A stretch of 64,000 nucleotides of DNA from Bostrychus sinensis (GCA_020698575.1 CM036245.1:37315148-37379147), one strand, 5' to 3'. Numbered from the stretch's first letter, positions 23,283-36,480 are shown. The notes: a model not told the origin generated them from the letters alone. Numbers and translations are program-made.

Positions 23283-25130
23283 TATCAGTAAGATGACAGT
23301 GTTACTTAATGTTACTTAAGGTTATGGTGCTACTAGCCTGGGGATTCACACTTGTACGCAGTCGATCAAAAACACGACATTCTTTAAATTTAATTCCATG
23401 ATGATAGATGATAGATAGATGCTTAGGGATATTGCTTGTATTAAAATAGAATAATAGAACCGGTTCTTGATTCTATTGAATATTTCTACATATAGCTTTG
23501 CGTATTACCATTAAACTTATATTTTGATGTACTACTGCTAAGGTTAATAACGCTTCAACATTAGTAATAATAATACTTTGATTTTATGTGATGTTTTTCT
23601 TCTTTCACTCTAAGGTCGCTCTACTCTTAGGTGCATTCCAAATATGGACACAAATAATGAGCTTGCTACAAAGTTATCAGACCCAAGGTTGCGGGGGGGG
23701 CTCCTACGGCCTGTCGATGCGTGGGAAGACTGCAGAAACTGAGAACTTTGTGTGGCCCTGCCCTATGCACAAAAAAGTTACTCAAAGCCAAGAAGATAAT
23801 GCTATGCAGAGATTGTCATACATCATCATACATAGTATAAAAACTTAGAACACTCCTCCCTCTAGGAGCGCGCTCATTCTGCTGACTGTAACCTTACATG
23901 TGTTTTTACTGAATAAACCTTCTGACTTGCTTTCACCCAAAATGAACAAATCCTTACAATTCCCATCCCTAAGAACAAATGTAACTGATGTGTTCCATTT
24001 TAAAACTATACATGCCTACATTTTGCATTTTAAATAATTGCATTTTAACAGGAAGCATGGTCCAATCAAGAAGGTTGTGAGATTGATCCTTGGGCAGGCT
24101 GTCACACTATACCCGAGTGGAGTCTGCATGTCCTCCCCATGTTACTGTGTACTTCAGCTTCCTCTGACCATCCAAAAACATGCATGTGTTAGGAGAATGA
24201 GTCACTCTAAACTGCAAATGTAGTGAATGAATGTGACTGTGTGTGTCTCTGTGTCAGCCCTGTGAATAACCACACTGTCCACGGTGTACCATAGGCACAT
24301 AACATGTAAGGCCCATAGTTACTGGGAAGAAGAGGTGGAAGAAGATGAATGAATGAATAAATGCATTTTTAAATTTTGTTAGTAATCCATTGACAAATAT
24401 GCACAAAATACCCTGGCATGAGTAGGGTAACAATTACATAACATTATTAGGCCTAGTCTGTTTTCAAATATTTTATATGGAAAAAAGACCCGCTGACATT
24501 GTTCCTCCACTAAAAACATTGCTTTTGGAGCCACACACAAACTTACTCACACTTGACATACTCTACATAATGAGTTCATATTCATTTGTTGTGTTCTATG
24601 ACTATTTTAAACTCAGACTTTATCTAAAATAGACGAGAGTTTTCATGGACACCTAAACCTCCTGGGCCCGAATACTAGCACTGGCTGCACTGCCTGATGC
24701 TGCACAAATATATGCATATTTGGTTAAATAAAAACTATTTATTGCTTGTAAATTGGTGCCTGTTAATTTGCCTTTAATTTTGTGTGGACTTATGTGCAAT
24801 ATGCGTTTTGGATTTTATATAGTAGCTGGCAATTGGTGGCTGCTGCTGTTGGCTGAATCTGGAAACATTTTAAGGATTATATATAATAATTGTAATTTTT
24901 ATTTATTTATTTGGCAATAGACTCAAATGCACTGGACTTTTTCTTTTTTATTTATTTATATTATATTTTTTTTATTATAAATTTCTTTTTGTTCTTATTT
25001 TGTGTTTATTATTATTAAAATATAAATATAATACAAATGATTATGCTTAAGGCACCCAAACAGCTAGTAGCAGCCCTGTCTGGCACTGTGTAACTGAAAT
25101 TATTCCCTCACATGTAAACATAAAACTAGA
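23283..25130. other. intergenic DNA, AT-rich
   Basis: Contains a GATA-type simple run near 23400-23420 and one dispersed repeat (24074-24345, listed separately). No gene recognised. Confidence 0.4.
24074..24345 (+). repeat. dispersed fish repeat, near-complete copy
   Basis: Blocks 'gtggagtctgcatgtcctcc', 'aaaacatgcatgtgttagg', 'actgtccacggtgtacc' and 'catagttactggga', then GAAT repeats. The same order occurs at 43760-44010 and, inverted, at 31848-31990. Confidence 0.7.
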
Positions 25131-25139
25131 AAACCCCAA

Positions 25140-26310
25140 TTCATTAGCTACATATTAAGCACCAAAACGACCTCATTATCTTAAACAGATCACTTGCTAT
25201 GGCAGAAAATAATTAGCATACCTGAAATCAGATTATAAAATCCCCATTCATTTCCCTTCTTTCATTAACCCGCTCCTATATAACCAGCCTTTTACCTTTT
25301 AAGGAATACAAAACAAAACAAAAATAATTGCCAGTTGAAAACATCCAAGATCTACTGCTGTCTTCACTCTGGAGTTTACAGCCATCCCAGTCATTAACAC
25401 CAACCCATTCCCAAACACCTTCCACCTGGATTTTAGATGATTACACTTCCCAATCCTCCGTCTCCAGCAGTCGCTCTGATTCTTTTGTCCAACCCCGGCA
25501 TCTCCGTACAGATGTTAGCTTGTCCTTTATGTTCTCTCCTTTTCCGCAGCACATCTCTTGACTCCTCCCCGCTCTGGCGGCGCCCTGGCATGGGGTCCAA
25601 CTTTTAATCAACTCTGCATAATTGGACTGATTCCCTGTCTGCCTGTATATTTCTATCCATCTGTATAATTACGCTGAATTAAAGTCTTTGTCAGGAGGAG
25701 AGGATAAAGGGGGGGGGGGGGGCGGGGGTCTTCGCGCAGGCCCTCCCCAGCCACTTCCCCCCTTTCGGCACCTCTCACACAATTACACCCCATCTTGAGA
25801 GAAAGAGGAAATTACCTCTTTTGTCATGTCATTTTTCACCGGCGGAGGGCTAAACATGTGCATCAACAATAATTAAAGCATCACGGCAAACTTGCATTCT
25901 GTATCCATTTCTGGCGTCGAGCAATTAGCGCTAACACTTTGCAAGGCCGTTGTTGCTTTTGTGGTGGAATTTTTGGGTGATTTTGTTACACAACTGGTGT
26001 GGGGGAACCGCTACGGGGGCTCCACGGTTCGGCGCAGTAATTGCATCGATGAAGAAATAATGCAGTGGCCGAAAGCGTGTGTTGGTTGTCATTACTCCAT
26101 GTGAAGCTCAGTGCCCTCAGGATGACCATTTGGTGTCAATAGCCGGTGCTGTTCAGTGATAGTGGGGCGGGGGGTCGACTGATAGCCCCGGCCCGGGTCA
26201 TGTGATCACTTCCTGCCTCCAGGTTCAAAGGTTTAGCCAATTACAGGCACGGTCATTTATCTTGCAATACAAGGGGCTTAAGGTGGAACAGAAGTGGAGA
26301 CTCCCAAGAA
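25140..26310. promoter_or_regulatory. candidate conserved non-coding region
   Basis: Long unique block of balanced composition with many homeodomain-type cores: ataattagca (25209), cacaattacac (25779), aataattaaa (25868), gcaattagcgc (25921), agtaattgcatc (26037). The 77- and 70-codon frames inside show no family motif. A G-run lies at 25709-25722. Role as a developmental enhancer cluster is inferred from composition only. Confidence 0.35.
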
Positions 26311-26791
26311 CATTACTGTTTCTAAAGTATTTGTAATAAAATAAGAAGATGTTAGATTGTATGGAGCTAATTTAGTCCCAGCAGTAGACAGACGGCACAC
26401 AGCCAGTTTGGAGAGGCAGTCAGGAGCAACACTGCAGAGAATAAACCATACAATGTGGTAAAATAGGGGCAGTAAAAATGCATTTGTCCCTGTCAGAAAG
26501 GCTGGAAATTTAAATTTGAAAGCATCTTACTAATCGTGAATGCAAGACTCCAGTGAAAACAATGATTTTATAATTTTGCATGGCCACTGGTTCTTCAGAA
26601 ATGGGACAAAACAGGACCCAATACTGAAGAAAAATAAAATTCAAATTCTGAAATATTTAACTACTTGAATATGCTTGCCTTTTGCTGAGATTTTTAGGCC
26701 TGCATTGATACACCCCCATATATTTTAGGATTATTACACCTCAATCAATAAAAAAAAGTTTAATCACAGAAACGAGATTATTAATCAAGCT
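26311..26791. other. AT-rich intergenic DNA
   Basis: No gene, RNA or repeat recognised. Confidence 0.4.
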
Positions 26792-26793
26792 TA

Positions 26794-27234
26794 AAGGTCC
26801 CATATTCTTTCTTCCTTTAAAAAATATAATAGTATTTTACATTTTGTATTTTAAAATAATGTATATGTATGGAAATCATCTTCTTTTGGGGAGCTGTTAC
26901 TTTGACTTTGCAGAGAAAGCTTGGATTAGGTGTCTGTCGCCCCCTGCTGCCAACGAGAGGGAATGGACAGATCATAAAATGGCTAATTAGCATGACTATT
27001 AGCGACATGATGCTAACAGGTAAATGAGCTGAATGCTTCGTAGTGACAGTGGTTTAAGCGCTAAAATGCTCAGAATGAGTCCGGTGACGGTGTATGGGCT
27101 TTAGAAACGGAGCACATTACTCAAACATGTGTGAATGAAACAAAACACTTCTCCAAGTCTGTTTTTGAGTAGGAGACAACATTATAACATGGTTTAAAGC
27201 TCTAAAAATGTGATTAAACAGAATAGTGGACCTT
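26794..27234. mobile_element. TA-flanked miniature element, 441 bp
   Basis: Ends AAGGTCCCATATTC and, reverse-complemented, AAGGTCCACTATTC, flanked by TA on both sides (26792-26793, 27235-27236). Suggests a Tc1/mariner-type non-autonomous element. No transposase frame. Confidence 0.6.
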
Positions 27235-27236
27235 TA

Positions 27237-27902
27237 CGATTACCATTTATTCAGGAACAAAACAATAATAAAAATGTTAATCACTCAAGTTAGATTATCA
27301 ATGCTGAAGTAATGCTTTGTAAATTAAATACTAGCACATTATTGAGTGTAGACTGGTATAAAGGTCTAGAGATCTGTGTGAGATCCACAGCTCAAACTAG
27401 AGCATGTGAACATCTCGGCAGGACCTCTTGGTGTCTGTGTCTGTTTGCTTTAACTATAATGCTTGAAAATACTTCTGTAGTGTCTGTTCTCTCTTCTTTT
27501 ATAACTTGGTTCTGTAGTGACTGAGGAAAAAAAGGCTCAATGCTTCAAGATCAACAAAAAGATGTACCTAAAAAGACAAGGGTGTTTATTACATAATTCC
27601 AAATAATGTAAGATACGCAACTTAAAACTTCAATAATATAATGCTACTGAGAAACTTAGGATTGACTCACCATCTCCTCCTGCAGCAGCCACACCTCCAG
27701 GTAACATCATCCCCTCTGTCCTTTCTCTTATAGGTCCATTATATAGAGACAACATTCAAAAAAACAAAAAATGTGATAAATTAACAACAACAAAACACTA
27801 TTTTGGCTCCTACAGTACACAAGTGTGCATCTCCTCCAGCACGGTTGAGTTTGTCCTTCCTGGGCACCTGTAAGTGATGGGTCGTTCATGAACAAGCTCT
27901 AG
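27237..27902. other. AT-rich intergenic DNA
   Basis: No gene or repeat recognised. Confidence 0.4.
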
Positions 27903-29225
27903 GCAAGGCAAGGGAGGGCAGGTTTATTTGTATAGCACAATTCATACACAGGGGAAAGTGCTTTACAGAAAAAAAAAAAAAAAAAGAACAGAAAGCCAGT
28001 GCAGAGACTTGAGGACAGGCCAAATATGGTCATACTTCCTGGTTTTGGTCAGGACCTGAGCAGCAGCGTTCTGGACGTCCTGCAGCTGCCTTACAGCTGG
28101 TTTAGTAAGTCCAGTGAGCAGACCGTTACAGTAGTCTAAAGCTGGGGACACATTACACGATTTTTTGCCTGATTTTATAACAATTCACAGTTGCGCCGAG
28201 TCTTTACCAGTCAACAACAGTTGTAGGGAATTGTAATCACCAGTTGGCCCTGAAATCCGTTAGTGTGTGATGTTCAAAGACTCGAATTGGCGCAAAAACC
28301 CGGCCTGACGTCAGTCACAAGCAATCAAACATGTTTGAATTTTAAAGCCGACTCTGGACGCACACTCCTGTAGTGTGGGCTGTTTACATTTCCAACTGGG
28401 AATTCATGGTGTCCAGCGGCCAATGAAAAACAGTTGATGGGACACAGGAAATAGGGTCAGAGAACGAAGATGATGCAACAGGAAGCGGCAGGAAATTTGA
28501 AGAAGAAGAAAGCATAAACAACCATGGAAAACACCGAAGAAAGTTGAGTGCTACCCAAGTGAAACTGGATACATAGATGTTTTTCCTTTTTCCTTTTTTC
28601 CAAACAGATAGCTGTGCACACAACGGCAACAGCGACTCAGGTAGCGTCCATGTTTGTTTACCATTTAGTTCTCACAAGTTCCCTGCGAGAGTTTGCTGCG
28701 TTTGGTTGGCGTCAGTTGCGGCCTCAACAGATCTTGTAGTGTGTGAGGTGCAGTCGTTAAATGTGTGAGCCCCAGTCTTTCAGTCGTCAGAACTAAATCT
28801 GCTGAAACCAGTCGTTAGTGTGTGCTCCTCTGTACCGACTGAGAAAATTGTGTAGTGTGTCCCCAGCTTAACCTGCTGGAGATAAACGCATGAATAAGTG
28901 TTTCTAGGTCTGGTTTAGACAGAATACCTTTGATTCTGGCAATGTTTTTGAGATGGTAAAATGCTGATGATGTTATAGATTTAATGTGACTGTTGAAGTT
29001 CAAATCTGATCCAGGATTACCCCTGGACTACAGACACTTTCTCTTTGTTTCTGTGGGCCAAAGATGATTATTTCAGTCTACCCTGTGTTTAACTGGAGAA
29101 AGTTGTTTCTCATCCACTCATTAATTTGTTGGATGCAGTGACAGAGTAAATCCACAGGTCTATATTCGCCTGCTGTCAGTGAGATGTAAATCTGAGTGTC
29201 ATCTGCATAATTGTGGTAAAAAAAG
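27903..29225 (-). mobile_element. L2-type LINE, 5'-truncated, split by a DNA transposon
   Basis: The - strand carries reverse-transcriptase motifs: YADDTQIYISL (catalytic Y-A-D-D) near 29190-29220, INEWMRNNFLQLN near 29100-29130, then SHIKSITSSAFYHLKNIARI and HAFISSRL near 28870-28990. DYCNGLLTGL and NAAAQVLTKTRK follow after the insertion (28015-28140). A poly-A/T run at 27967-27985 and the LINE 3' tail end the element near 27903. An internal deletion removes the stretch between the RT end and the tail. Inactive. Confidence 0.9.
28140..28868. mobile_element. PIF/Harbinger-type element inserted in the L2 LINE
   Basis: 729 bp with inverted ends AGCTGGGGACACATTACACG and, reverse-complemented, AGCTGGGGACACACTACACA. 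Flanked by TAA at 28137-28139 and 28869-28871. Taking out the element and one TAA joins ISSRL to DYCNGL in frame in the LINE, which proves the boundaries. No transposase frame remains. Confidence 0.92.
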
Positions 29226-31063
29226 AGCCAATTTTTTGGCGTGACTGCTGTAGATGAGAGCCAAATCTTCAGGTGCTTCTGCTCAACTGTGCTAAAAAAT
29301 CCACACAAGCAGAGCAGAATTTTTTTTTTTTTTAGCACAACATGCAGTCAATCACATGACTAGACAGATTAGGATCATATTATTTTGAGAAAGAAGAGAA
29401 GTGGGCTCCAAAGACTGCGATTTAGATTATACTGGAGACAGCAAAAATGAGTTACAAATTTTGTAACTGTATTTTGTCCTTGCAGAGTGCATAAAAATAA
29501 ATCTTTTATCAAAAACCTTGATTAATTTATTTTTTACCAACACACACAAACACACACACACACACAAACATTCAGAATTGCTGAATAAGGTTAAATAAAA
29601 TGCTCAGAGTGATACTAAATGAAGTCATTTGGGAGCCATAGGAGCTAAGCAAAAAGAGCTGAATCTTTGAAAAGAGCCAGACTGCCCATCACTAGCACCT
29701 GTAGGAACAGAAAATAATAGAACTAAAAAGGACCTCTTCTTTTCTAGTCAGTGTGAATGTCTATTTTTCAATGAAATGAGTGTTTCCACTGATGTTTTTC
29801 ATTATTACACAATGCACAAGCTCTGGTTCTTCTCTAAATTGTATTATACCACAGACTCATATTATTACAAGCTAGTTTTTTCTCTTTATGAAGCAGCACA
29901 AACATCATTTTCCTCTAAAATCTCTCTATTTTCCTCCACATTCCCGTAAAGCTTACAGAGTGATTATATTGCAGAGATAGTGTTGTCTTTTCTCTAATGA
30001 CCATCGCTCACTGAGTTCTGTCAGCTCAGATAGTGTCAGAGCAGTCTGAATCATAGCTCTGTCTATGGACCCAGCTCCTCTCATTTCCTGCTCTCATCCA
30101 TCTGAGCAGACAGCCTCTGTCTCCGCCTCCAACCAGGCCCACACACATGCACCATCCCGCCGTGGGACAGGCCCACAATAACCTGCTCCATTCAGGAAGT
30201 ACTGCATTAACATCACAGTCTGCCAAGTCATAAAGTTCTCTTAACCTTATCAGAGCTGTCAGGGTTAAAGAATGACTTTCTATACCATGACACTTCTATT
30301 GTTCAGATTGAAGCCCATAAAAAGGTATCCGTTTGAGGCAAGAACCATGCCCAATAAGAGTTATACAAGGAGAAGGCAAAATCCTGTTCATCTGATTGTC
30401 AAAAGCTGCATTAATCCAAATTATTATGACGTGTAAGTCTGTAGAGTATTTGGACCAAATCTAATTCAGTTGTGGACACTCGCATCTATTCTGCTTTGCA
30501 TTCTTACCAATACAAAAACCCATTTTTCTTTTTTCTTTTTGTGCACAACTGAAGCATCAGTCTTTTAACTTGACTCATGGAGAGTACATTTGAAAGAGGA
30601 TATCTCTGAGGACAAGTGGAAATGAATCTGTATAATTTCCCAGAGACAGTTGGCAAATGTTAATTTAAAACTACTCTAATATAACTGGTTGATGCACTGA
30701 ATAAATATTAAACAGCATACCTGATACATGCTTCAAGTGTAGAAAAACCCAAGGGACAGTGACAACTAAAACTAGAGTTATTTTGTCTGTGAACATCCCT
30801 TTAGATGCAAAGATGGTAATACAGCACCTGTATCCCAAAAATCTTAAACTGAGATCTCAATAAGGCAAGATTTGTAGGCCACAGGGATGATATGTTTTAA
30901 CTGGGAAAAATCTGACCCTCCTACTGTTGTTCCTTGGATCAACGCTATTGCATAGTGTATGGTAAGGGAAAGAATAACATACTTTCTCCAAAGTAAATGG
31001 CATGTATATGACAACATCTGGAAATCTTTAAGGATTTTTTAAAAAAGGCTGATATTGGACACC
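29226..31063. other. intergenic DNA
   Basis: Landmarks are a poly-T at 29319-29332 and a CA-rich stretch at 29541-29568. No gene recognised on either strand. Confidence 0.4.
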
Positions 31064-31320
31064 TTCAAGAGCAGGGGCGCCCAATGCGTCGATCGCCATC
31101 TACCAGTCGATCATAAAGGTAGGGCGGGTAGATTCGCGGAGCCCTGTGTTTCCAAATAAAGTCACATGCCACCGCGGAAAGCGCGAGGAAACCGCACGAG
31201 CTACTGAACTAAACTGAATATAGGCAACTTTATAACAATCAGAGTTTTGTCCGCTCTCACTTCAGTTCTGTTATGGAGGGTTAGTGCTTACGGCTGCTCT
31301 GAACACTGCCATGGGGCTGA

Positions 31321-31382
31321 CGCACACACACACACACACACACGCACACACACACACACACACGCACACAGACACACACACA
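31321..31382. repeat. (CA)n microsatellite
   Basis: About 30 CA units interrupted by three CG or GA variants. Confidence 0.97.
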
Positions 31383-31847
31383 GGAGGAGAGGCAGCAGTA
31401 TCAGGGAGGAGACAGGTGAGGAAGGAGTCAGAGCCTGGTGTATTCTAACTGTTTGCTCTGTTTTTGTCCTTCAGTGGTTTGTTGTGAGCCGTGAGGAAAG
31501 CTGACTTTGTCGAAGTCTCACAAGCTCCTCCCCTGAGCGTTACCATGGAGCTGCTGTCAATCACCAATGTTACTAAAATAATCTTGAGCTTTGATAATAA
31601 GCTGCATTGATACTCCAATTTAATTCAGGACTAATTGTAAATATAGTAGGCCTATTATAATCCATAATAATCAGCAGTTTTAAGAGATCATAGAATTAAA
31701 AAAATATCACAAACAAAACTTTTTGCTAAATTTATCTATTTATCTGACTTTATTAAAGTGGTTATTTTTTTTATTTTTTTTTTTCTATTTTAATTTTTAT
31801 GTTTAACCACTGCAATAATAATAGCTGATAAACGCTATTCGATATTC

Positions 31848-31990
31848 ATTCATTTTCTACCGCTTCTTCCCGTTAGGGGTCGCGGGTGACTGGAGCCTAT
31901 CCCAGTAACTTTGGGCCGTAGGCGGGGTACAGCCTGGACAGGGGCCAGCTTGTTGCAGGGCTGACACAGAGACGAACACAAATAATGGGT
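31848..31990 (-). repeat. dispersed fish repeat inside the hAT element
   Basis: 'ttcattttctaccgcttctt', 'ggggtcgcgggtgactggag', 'ggcggggtacagcctggac': the inverse of the copies at 24074 and 43760. Confidence 0.75.
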
Positions 31991-32075
31991 AAAAAATTTT
32001 GTTTTAGGTAGATCTCCTGGGTGATTTTAAAAGTAGCTCGCGAGCCTAAATAGTTTGGGCACCCCTGTTCTAGAG

Positions 32076-32900
32076 AGATATAGGCCAATATCTTCTGAAA
32101 AAGGGGTCTGTCTGAGTTGTGTACTATACTGTATGTTCATCTGTATTATGCATAAAGTACCTAGTACATATTCTTTGTACTAATTATTTTTAGGCCCGAG
32201 CCAATCAAAATCTGGCACAAACATTCTTTACGTGATACCACAAAAAAAAAACCTCAATTAGAGCCATGTCCTATTTTGCACAGTTTGGGTGACATAAAAA
32301 TCCTTATAAACGGCACATGTTCTATCTGATTGAGCTTAAATTTGAATCACTTGTTCACTGGCCAGCCATGAATACAAGAACGTCAAAACTGGGATGATGC
32401 ATGGCATAGCGCCCCCTACAGAAACAGACCAAATGTTGTATGGAGAGAGAGAAAAAGAGATGAAACGTGGCAGTAAAATATTTTATGATACCCTGATCAT
32501 AAAAGTCACTCAGATCCATGTCATATTTTGTACGGTGTTGCCATGGTGATGATCTGCTGAAAATATTTATGGTAATAGAAACATATTAGTTTACTGGATA
32601 TTTACTGTAACTTGGCACATAAACACTTTAGGTCACTTCATCAAAAAAGCTATGGACATCCAAGCTGTATTCCTTACGGTGTTGCAGATATAATGCCTAA
32701 AATTCCCCATTATATTCCAATGGGCATTATACTCAATGTAAAACTACAGGACATAATGTTTAGGGGAGCACATTTTAATTTTAAGCAGCTCAATGATATT
32801 CAGTACAGAGATTCTTCACACTGAGGTAAATCTAAAATCTGATTATAGCTCCACCATCCAACAAACAGGAAGTCATCCTACAGCCAGATGTGCATGGCTT
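32076..32900. other. intergenic DNA, probable old repeat
   Basis: A stretch from 32190 reads like a decayed dispersed repeat (ggcccgagccaatcaaaatc) but no ends or frame were found. Confidence 0.3.
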
Positions 32901-32924
32901 TTGTGATTACATGACTGGCTCAGT

Positions 32925-33190
32925 TGCATGCCCGGCACGGCTGCGATGGCCAAGGGGTGCTTAATGCCACTTCTGGCTATATTTATTACTATTATTATTA
33001 TTTTGTTCCAATTTTTATGTCATCTTTTGTCTATTTATTTTTTTATGCAATTAAAAGAGTGAATCCTGTTTTGTTCACATGTTGGGGTTGGGAGGTATTG
33101 GGGATTTGTCTAAACAACACTGTACTAGACGGATACTAAATGTCGATATGTCTAATAAAAATCAATAAATATGTTGTTAAAAAAACGACA
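32925..33190 (+). mobile_element. probable LINE 3' end
   Basis: 'gcacggctgcgatggccaag', ATT repeats, then 'caataaa...gttgttaaaaaaa' resembles an L1-type LINE 3' UTR ending in poly-A. No coding part left. Confidence 0.35.
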
Positions 33191-33470
33191 ATACTTTCCG
33201 AGGAAACAAACTTCATTTAAAAGTTCACACAAGTGAACCAAGCAAGTTGTATATGCACGCTGTGGTAAAAAAATAAAATAAAGTAAATAAATTAAAATAG
33301 TGTTGTTGAATTTATGGAACTTTACTAGCTCCCTAACTGCTCCTTATTTAAAACAGTTACTGGATATACATTTTTGTTTTTCTTTTGTTGTCAAATTGCA
33401 TAATAATTGTAATGAACAATAGCAGGACTGAAACAGTGTATAATGCATTTATAACCTGCAATGTGTTTGT
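33191..33470. other. AT-rich intergenic DNA
   Basis: No gene or repeat recognised. Confidence 0.35.
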
Positions 33471-33474
33471 GTGT

Positions 33475-33585
33475 GTGTTTTGTACAGGGACTGCAGATAA
33501 AAAATAGCCAGCTAACTCTGGTGAATTTACAGGAATTTTAATGACTGTACATTGTCCCTAAATAAACCAATAAATTAATCAACCA
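33475..33585 (+). mobile_element. LINE-type 3' tail fragment
   Basis: 'gggactgcagataaaaaata' through 'gtacattgtccctaaataaa' matches the 3' tail phrase of a common fish non-LTR retrotransposon. Short, truncated. Confidence 0.45.
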
Positions 33586-34933
33586 TGCTCCGAATGTGTA
33601 TTTGTTTGTATTACGTTGAGTCATGCACTGCTGCAGGTCCCGAAAACTTCAGCTCTTTATGACATCTCATCTGTGCTCCTGACTCCTCACCCCCTCACCT
33701 GGAAGTCCACCTGCTGCATCCTTACAGACCTGCAACCTCATTTATAAATTGCATGCAATTTCCCTTTTATAGATCCCACCTGGCGTAGAAAGTGCAAAGT
33801 GACTTCTGACTGAGATTTACCTAAACATGAGCTGCTAATGAGGGAGTTTCACCGAGAAACATGGAAGTGAGGGAGGCATGAGACGCTCCACGCAGCACTA
33901 CACACATGTACATCTGTGTTAGAAAGAGAATGCTGCTTTTCTGATTAAAAAATAAATAAAAATAATGGCTGCAATGATACCATGAACTCCTTCTGCCTCT
34001 GAATATAATTTAAATAAAAATTAAAAAGAAGTTTAAAACGTAACAAATGTTTTATTTAGATTATTATTGTACCACTTTTGTTAGGATTTCCCGCACTGTG
34101 ATTGAGACTTATAATAAATCCATTATAATAAACATGTGTAAAGATGTGCAGGATGTATTACAGTCTCCTGTTGGATGGATATAATTTTACAGTGCACGCT
34201 GTACGTGCACTCGGAGGTCCGGGTGGAGGTTGTGTGTAAAGGGAGGAGGCAGAGCCGTGGTGCTGGTGTATGTCGTGCGTAAAGACAAATAGACAGTGTA
34301 CATTAAGTCACTTTTGGACACTGGGCTTCATTAAAACCACACAGCCCTGATATGAACTGTCTGTAGGAGCTGTTTATACTAATAATATATTTCATAAACA
34401 CAATCATGGATTTATCTGGGATCGCCTCTGCTTTTAGTTAACGCCACGGACCATGATGGAGCCAGCGCAGCACTCTGTAGAAGTGCATGAGCGTCCATGG
34501 CTATGAACCGCTTTATTGTTAAGAATACTGAGTGAAATTATGAAAAAATCAAATCAAGTCTTTTTCTCATTTTTACTCACTACCTGCTTAAATGATCATA
34601 TTTGAATGAAATCCTTTGTGTTTTCTGAGAGATACAAAGTGAAAGTGAACTGTATCAAACATGCACCAACATGAATTTATCAAACTTCACTTCAGCAGCT
34701 CCCTGTGAGGGTCGCATTTGTGCTGCATCTCCAAAATGTGCACATGCCAGGGTCAGAGCTGGAGTAGGGATACGCAAGGTTTCACGCCTAGTTTTTTTTT
34801 TTTTTTGAATGCCATGTATGGTGCAGAGAGTGGCATACGCCAGTTTCAGGCTTGTTTTGGGCGTACTCAAGCTTTATAAACGTGGCCCTGGAAGTATTAG
34901 CAAATTGACCAAATACCCATCAGTCCAGGACAC
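33586..34933. other. intergenic DNA
   Basis: Mixed unique sequence; nothing recognised on either strand apart from short A/T runs such as 34793-34806. Confidence 0.35.
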
Positions 34934-34941
34934 ATCTACAG

Positions 34942-36265
34942 CATGGGCGTGTCGTGAGGGTGAACAAGGCAAGCAGTGCTTGACCAACTAAATCTAAAAA
35001 AACACACGGACTAAAACCATAATGAGATTAAATCGCTATCTCTCCAAACATTTCATTTTGCCGTTCACTTCCAGAAAGAATCAGTCTCTTACCTGCTTTC
35101 AGTCACTCTGTTTTTTTTTTATTTGTTTTGTTTTGTTTTTTTCTGCACCCTGCTGGCCACTCCAAGTACTGTCAAGGCAAGTTAGGTTGCCTCTCTGTCA
35201 TTCATTTCCGTCATTTTCACTTCCATGGAGGCGGAGTTGAGGTGCACTGTTTCTGCCTGGGTCTTGTCAAGCAGAGGGCCAGCAGCTTGTTTTGGAGGCT
35301 CGTGCGTGCTGTGGTCAATCTCAGACTCAGTGACAGAGATCACTGGCCGATCACGCGATAAGCAGCGCACTGTACAGCTTACAGCCCTGTACATTGCAGT
35401 GCACATCCACCGCGTTAGACAACTAAATTTTCCACAAGTATCTGCAGCCAAAGTGTCTAAGAGTGTTTCTACAGATAAGTTATAGTTTGGAACTTAAACC
35501 CTGTTCATGTTCCTCATGAGAACATGCTGCTGCATAAAACTGCGTGCCATATAAATGATAGCCTCACGTGCATGGTTAAGTGTCAGGCATGTTCATAAGA
35601 AGTGGAGCTGGGGAATGGAGAGGAGCCAGTGACAGTGAATGTGAATATTACAGAACTGTGAATGAACTGGGCTCTGGCTATTCTGGACAAACTCAGCTGT
35701 AGGAAATACAGGACGTTTCTTCAAAAAGTAACATGGAGTGGATTTGCAGCTTGAGTACAGAGGTGAGTGTGAGTGAGGCGGTGTTTTTAAATGGAGGTTT
35801 GTTGTTGTGAAGTGTAAGGCTTCTTTTGAGATTTTATTATAGTGAAGCAGCATTAACAGTGCACTGGTCTAGTGTTGATCTCAGTGTGAGTCCTGATGAA
35901 CAGGCCTCTCACATCTGTAAGGCTGTAACCTCACTCATCATCCATCCTGGTTTTAGTGCTTATGAATTCAAGTTAAAATAAAAACTGAGAGCACATTCTT
36001 TGATAAGGCAACAGAGAAGGCCAACTTTGTGGAAAAAAAAAAAAAATTGTAATGACAATGTTTTGTATACAAACAGCATTAATAATAGTAATTATATAGG
36101 AAGAGTGTGAGAGTTTGAAACAGCCTACTACTCAAACACTGATGGGATTGCAGTTACCTAAGTGATTTTTAATTAAATTTTAATTAAATCTAAATGTTGT
36201 CATATAAAACTTAATGAAGTCAAGGTGTCTGCTTGCCCACTTAAAAAAGTCACCGCACGCTACTG
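34942..36265. mobile_element. hAT-type element, 1324 bp
   Basis: Perfect 8-bp flanking duplication ATCTACAG (34934-34941 and 36266-36273). The ends CATGGGCGTGTCGTGA and, reverse-complemented, CAGTAGCGTGCGGTGA are imperfectly inverted. Both continue with 'aagcaag' or 'gcaagcag'. Frames inside (up to 89 codons) overlap on both strands and lack transposase motifs. Confidence 0.75.
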
Positions 36266-36299
36266 ATCTACAGTCTGTGTGTCCTGGGAGCGGATCCCT

Positions 36300-36480
36300 C
36301 CTTCATGTGGATCTCCCTGAGGTTTCTTTTCCCCATAGCTGTCTTTATTTTTCCTTATCTCGAAGGAGAGTCTACAGACAAGGGATGTCCTCTATTTGCC
36401 TGTGCAAATGTTTTTGTGTTTATGCCTATTGTGTGATTGACAATGACATTTTTAACCCTGACCTCACCTCTGTTCTGACC
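36300..36480 (+). mobile_element. L2-type LINE 3' UTR fragment
   Basis: 'ctccctgaggtttcttttcc' and 'tctcgaaggagagtctacag' parallel the LINE end at 6030. Truncated, non-coding. Confidence 0.55.

Larger units (their letters stand above)
31072..32067. mobile_element. hAT (Charlie-like) element, 996 bp, with nested repeats
   Basis: Ends CAGGGGCGCCCAA and TTGGGCACCCCTG; flanking repeats TTCAAGAG (31064-31071) and TTCTAGAG (32068-32075) agree at 7 of 8 bases. Inside are a (CA)n microsatellite (31321-31382) and a copy of the dispersed fish repeat (31848-31990). No transposase frame. Confidence 0.85.

Noticed and set aside
31247..31504. 85-codon frame with His-Thr repeats
   Set aside because: Translation of the CA microsatellite within a hAT element.
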